64,000 bases of DNA from Ambrosia x helenae. Its lineage: Eukaryota; Streptophyta; Magnoliopsida; Asterales; Asteraceae. A program made the position numbers and the translations under genes. This document shows, in pieces, positions 60,401 to 64,000 of this stretch; position 1 is the stretch's first letter; each line of letters starts with the position of its first letter. The notes beneath the pieces are model-generated. The model did no database searches. It was not told where the DNA came from and worked only from the letters and a program-made list of their open reading frames with translations. The DNA is taken from NCBI GenBank assembly GCA_030844895.1, contig JAUTDX010000063.1, positions 372,001 through 436,000 of the forward strand, given 5' to 3'.

Positions 60401-62048
60401 ACCCTTGATACCGTATACAGAAAGAAATTCTCCATCAGGGAGAGGAATCCGAATAACCTTATCGTAACAGACGATCTCCGCGCGATACAAAGATAACCAA
60501 TCCATTCCTACCACAACGTCAAAACTACCCAATGGTACCGGCATAAGGTCGATAGGGAATGATAAACCCGACAACTCTAACTGACACTCCCGAAGAACAC
60601 TAGTAGCTTCAATCGTTTTACCGTCAGCCAACTCAATAATATACTTGGTCTCTAATGGTACAGATACTACATCTAGCAGTCGACTAACACCCATGGATAC
60701 AAAACTCTTGTCGGCACCAGAATCAAATAACACGCTAACAGTATGATTGTTGAGAAGAAACGTACCGGTGACTGTATCAGGGTCTTGCCTCGCCTCAGCA
60801 GCTCCAATGACGAAGGCACGTGCATTTCTGCCGCCGCCCCCGTTGTTACCATTCCCATTGTTTCCACCCTGTTTCAGTTTTGGACAATCCTTCTTGTAGT
60901 GCCCAGTGTCACCACAGTTGTAGCATCCCTGTTTCCCTGTAGTCCCCTGAGTAGTCGGAGCTGAACTGTTAGTCGGAGCCTGAGTCGATGGAAGTGTAAC
61001 CCGACAATCTTTAGCATAGTGGCCTGTTCGCTGGCAGCGGTGACAACGGTTACTGTCGCAGTTCCCTTGGTGATGGCGTCCACATTTGTTGCATTTGGGC
61101 AGTTTTCCCGCATAACCACCCTGCTTATTACCCGAAGACGTTGAACCCCCATTATCAAACTTTTTACCCTGCTGCGTAGACCCAGATCCTTTCCCGTCGT
61201 TTTCCCACTTGCGCTTATTGTTCTCTGGAGTCTTAGCAGTCGAACCTTTCGCCGGCAAAATCCCCTCGTTCACTTTTAAATTAGTCATCCTATGTGCAGA
61301 TCGAACTACCTCCGCATAAGTGGGATGATTCCCAGCAGCCACTAACCCTGCAATTTCCGGCACCAACCCTGAGACATAATGTTCAATCTTACGATACTCT
61401 GGCACGTGCAAATCGGGACATAGCACTGCCAACTCATTCCTCCTAACCGTATACTTCTCGATTTCCGACCCAGTCATCTTGAGGTTCCACACCTCATGCT
61501 CCAGCTTCTGTACCTCTTCCCTCGGGCAATACTCCCGCTTCAGCATCTGCACAAAGTTCTCCCATGGCATAGCATATGCCTCCCCAATACCCATGTTCTG
61601 GGTGATACCATTCCACCAAGTCAATGCCACGTCCTGAAACAACGCAGCCGAATACTTCACCCGATCTTCTGGGAGACAATTACACATCAGGAATACCGAC
61701 TCCACTTTCTCCAACCACCTAAGCAAACTGACCGCACCCTCGGTGCCAGAGAATTCCTGGGGTTTGCAGTCCCGGAACATCTTATAGGTACACATGGGTG
61801 GGGGTGGGTCAACAGGACCACCTGAAATGAAACGTATAAGAAACCACGAATAACGTGTACAAGACTCACCAATGAGGCAAAGAAAATGGATAAAACCACT
61901 TACCACCACCGTTGTGCCCTAACTGAAAGGCAGCCTGGAGCAAGTTGTTCAGATCAGCCTGTGACAGGTTAATACCTCCACCACCACCACGACCACCACC
62001 ACGTCCACCATTGCGACCACCTCCTCGTCCTCCACGCACTCCAGACAT
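57419..62048 (-). CDS. Tekay-type chromovirus Gag-Pol polyprotein, with an apparent gag intron
   Basis: This is the polyprotein of a Ty3/gypsy retrotransposon. The main frame (61821-57419) is uninterrupted. In order: gag (about 60 kDa region with WLEKVESVF), CCHC zinc knuckles (CHRCQRTGHYAKDC, CYNCGDTGHYKKDC), protease DSG (near 60720), reverse transcriptase with FIDD in place of YIDD (near 59720), RNase H, integrase with an HHCC finger and DDE core (near 58497, 58320 and 58207), and a C-terminal chromodomain-like segment ending before 57430. The long frame has no ATG at its upstream limit (GTG at 61909). A separate ATG frame from 62048 (MSGVRGGRGGG, Gly/Arg-rich) joins it exactly in phase if 61822-61903 is spliced as a GTAAGT...TTTCAG intron. 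Clade from the chromodomain, PBS and LTR size. Confidence 0.88.
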
Positions 62049-62588
62049 GATTCTGGCAGAAAGAACGAGAAAATTTAGCTTCGCAGTTAAAGATAACCAC
62101 TAATGTTCACAAGATCAAAGCTAGATCCAGTCCAGGACTATCCCCTCAAACCCAGAGCTCACTAGGGCTTCCATGCATTTCGTTTTATGATTTTGTGTGC
62201 ACCCAAAATGATAAAACGCTCTACATGGTCCTCCAAGTGTTCTCCTAGTTCAAAGATCAAATCACCGAACATAGACTCTTAGCTACACACCGTAATACTA
62301 CGGTAGTTCATGACAAGTGTTTCTATTGGAGTGCGAAAGGGAGATGTCCGAGCCTTGGACAGATCTCAAGAGCACACGAGTTACCCCAATAGGCCACACT
62401 GCCCAGGAAAACAAGTAACCCAACCTAAGATAGAACGGATGATGTAACGTAGAAAGACCAACGATTTAGAGACACCCCGACAAGACCATACGTAAACCAC
62501 TATAACGTTTAGTACCATGTGATCGTCTAGTGTGTGCGACTCGGCTATAGACTAGACTCTACATGCAGTCCTAGTTCACTATAACCAT
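62049..62588 (-). other. Untranslated leader of the Tekay element
   Basis: About 540 bp between the primer site and the gag ATG, with no long open frame. Packaging and leader functions are expected here for LTR retrotransposons, but no motif is recognised. Confidence 0.7.
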
Positions 62589-62602
62589 TGGCTCTGATAC
62601 CA
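62589..62602 (-). promoter_or_regulatory. Primer binding site, initiator-Met tRNA
   Basis: On the minus strand TGGTATCAGAGCCA is complementary to the 3' end of plant initiator methionine tRNA, the primer used by most plant gypsy elements. It starts three bases inside the 5' LTR edge at 62606. Confidence 0.95.
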
Positions 62603-62605
62603 ATC

Positions 62606-64000
62606 TGTCACACCCTCAAAATCCACTTGCGGAGTTTTACCGCGAGGCGCATGACAAACCAGGATCCAAACCAACGATCACAATAAACAAGTCTAAATGT
62701 AATTAATGCAATACCAAAACAATGTTTTAAAAATCCCGTTTACAGCGGAAGCTTATTCAAAATAAAGTTCAACATAAATAACCAAAGTTCAATGTTTATG
62801 AAATCATGCAACTCTAACTAGACGCCGTGCAGACGCGTGCGCCCTAGTTCCATTGTGCTACCTTAGCGACCTGAGAAAACATGTAAAAGTTTACGTCAGC
62901 ACAAAAATGCTGGTGAGTTTACAGGTTTGCAGTTCAAGTACCAAGTCCACCTGTCCATACTATAACAAATAGAAAACCAGTATACGCTAGCTAGGCGTAC
63001 GTTTTGCTACTACCACGATTGGAAAACCATTACTAACTCGAATACCAGTTGTTGTGCCCGAATAGTTCCAAATGTTCCTGTTGTTCCTGTTTGAGACAAT
63101 ATGCACTCGCCCGGCCCTCCAAGCCGACGAGCGGGGTTGGTCACTCCCAATAGCGCTATTCACATTTCCCCGTTGTGCAAACCCGCACATTCATGGTTCC
63201 CCCCGGGACTTCCAAAGATCGTGTAGTACACAATAGAAACCCATAGTATGACAGTAGTTACCAAATAATCGTTTTAACACATGTTTTCTCCCCCGAAAGT
63301 ATAAAACCAGTTTAAAAGAGGGGCCGTAAACTCACCTTAAGTTGCTTTACTCCTAATCCCGAGTAAACTCAGCTGCTATGTTAGTCCCGTACAGTGGCGA
63401 CCTAACATACGACAGTTACAAGTACTTAGACTAATAACCCGCAGGTTAATTAGTCCCTAGATGTCCAGACCATAACCAAGTTTGTTTGAAAACACCGTGA
63501 CTGTTTAACCGACCCAAAGTACAAGACTCGACATCCCATTGGTGACCCGAGACTCCCCGTGTTATGTTTACGTTCCCAAAACATACAATAACGCAAGTAC
63601 ACTTAACACACGTTAACGTTCAACAAGTTACAGCACATAGTTCACGTATCACCGAAATACATCCAAATATATGTTACCAAGTTATTAGACATGTTACGAG
63701 GTTCCTAGCATGTTACTATATGTCAAATCGGGTTTCGGAATGCTAATTTACACTTACAGCAGCAGTACACGCGATTAGGGAGCTAATCGCATGAGATGTC
63801 GCACGATTTGGGCTAATCGCCCTTAATATTAAGCGAGTAGGGCTACTCGCCCTTACTGCCACGCGATTTGGGCTACTCGCCCTTTATGTCCTGCGAGTGG
63901 GCTAATCGCCCTTAATACCACGCGAGTGGGGCTACTCGCCCCTGTTATCATGCGAGTGGGGGCTACTCGCCCCTAATACAGGCGATTAGCAAGGCTACTC
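62606..64000 (-). mobile_element. 5' LTR of the Tekay element, truncated by the window end
   Basis: This is the direct repeat of 54657-56051, with one substitution seen (62720 C versus 54771 T). About 1,206 bp, including the TATA box and the target duplication, lie beyond the window. The element is therefore predicted to end near 65207. Confidence 0.93.

Noticed and set aside
61866..62048. A separate 60-residue Gly/Arg-rich protein
   Set aside because: The residues after NGGG are intron sequence if the GTAAGT donor is used, and the frame fits as gag exon 1.

Overview
This is plant nuclear DNA: intron-bearing genes with GT-AG junctions sit in a dense, nested field of transposable elements. 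Gene families and transposon types indicate a eudicot. The overall transposon character suggests Asteraceae, but that is an impression and not a demonstrated assignment.

Layout. 1-2383: partial LTR of a Tekay-like Ty3/gypsy element. 2.7-8.4 kb: PIF/Harbinger MITE, a hAT element, a SINE with target-site duplication (TSD), and a second LTR-like block split by another hAT element. 8985-17827: two almost identical 4.42-kb Helitron copies head to tail, each carrying a 5'-truncated LINE and a probable SPL gene fragment. 17.8-19.1 kb: small Helitrons and a Tourist-like MITE. 19520-26194: a 15-exon RLT3-like DDT-domain chromatin gene. 29300-32748: a subfamily XII LRR receptor kinase with a non-RD kinase. 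33.4-36.9 kb: a MITE, a 2-kb block built from a CTCAATGGCCCATTGAG-type palindrome, and a Helitron. 37085-37503: a two-exon gene for a 55-residue secreted peptide. 37.8-38.5 kb: a PIF/Harbinger derivative. 40226-48456: a six-exon AT-hook/PPC (AHL) gene whose introns hold a hAT MITE, (TA)n-bounded palindromic elements and a complete Helitron. 48.5-52.7 kb: more Helitron ends and (TA)n-bounded elements. 52670-64000: a Tekay retrotransposon on the minus strand inserted in a PIF/Harbinger element, which itself abuts a MITE fragment.

The Tekay element looks young. Its visible LTR pair differs at one base in 1,395, its gag-pol frame is open, the initiator-Met primer site is intact, and gag appears to contain an 82-bp phase-correct intron. 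The host genes are a chromatin-remodelling partner (RLT3), an immune-type receptor kinase, an AT-hook protein and an orphan secreted peptide. They look functionally unrelated neighbours rather than a pathway.

Quality caveat. Each of the three long host genes reads through only if one to three single-base length changes in short homopolymers are allowed (five in total). The two Helitron copies also appear to differ only in homopolymer lengths. Consensus sequencing error is therefore a serious alternative to pseudogenisation.
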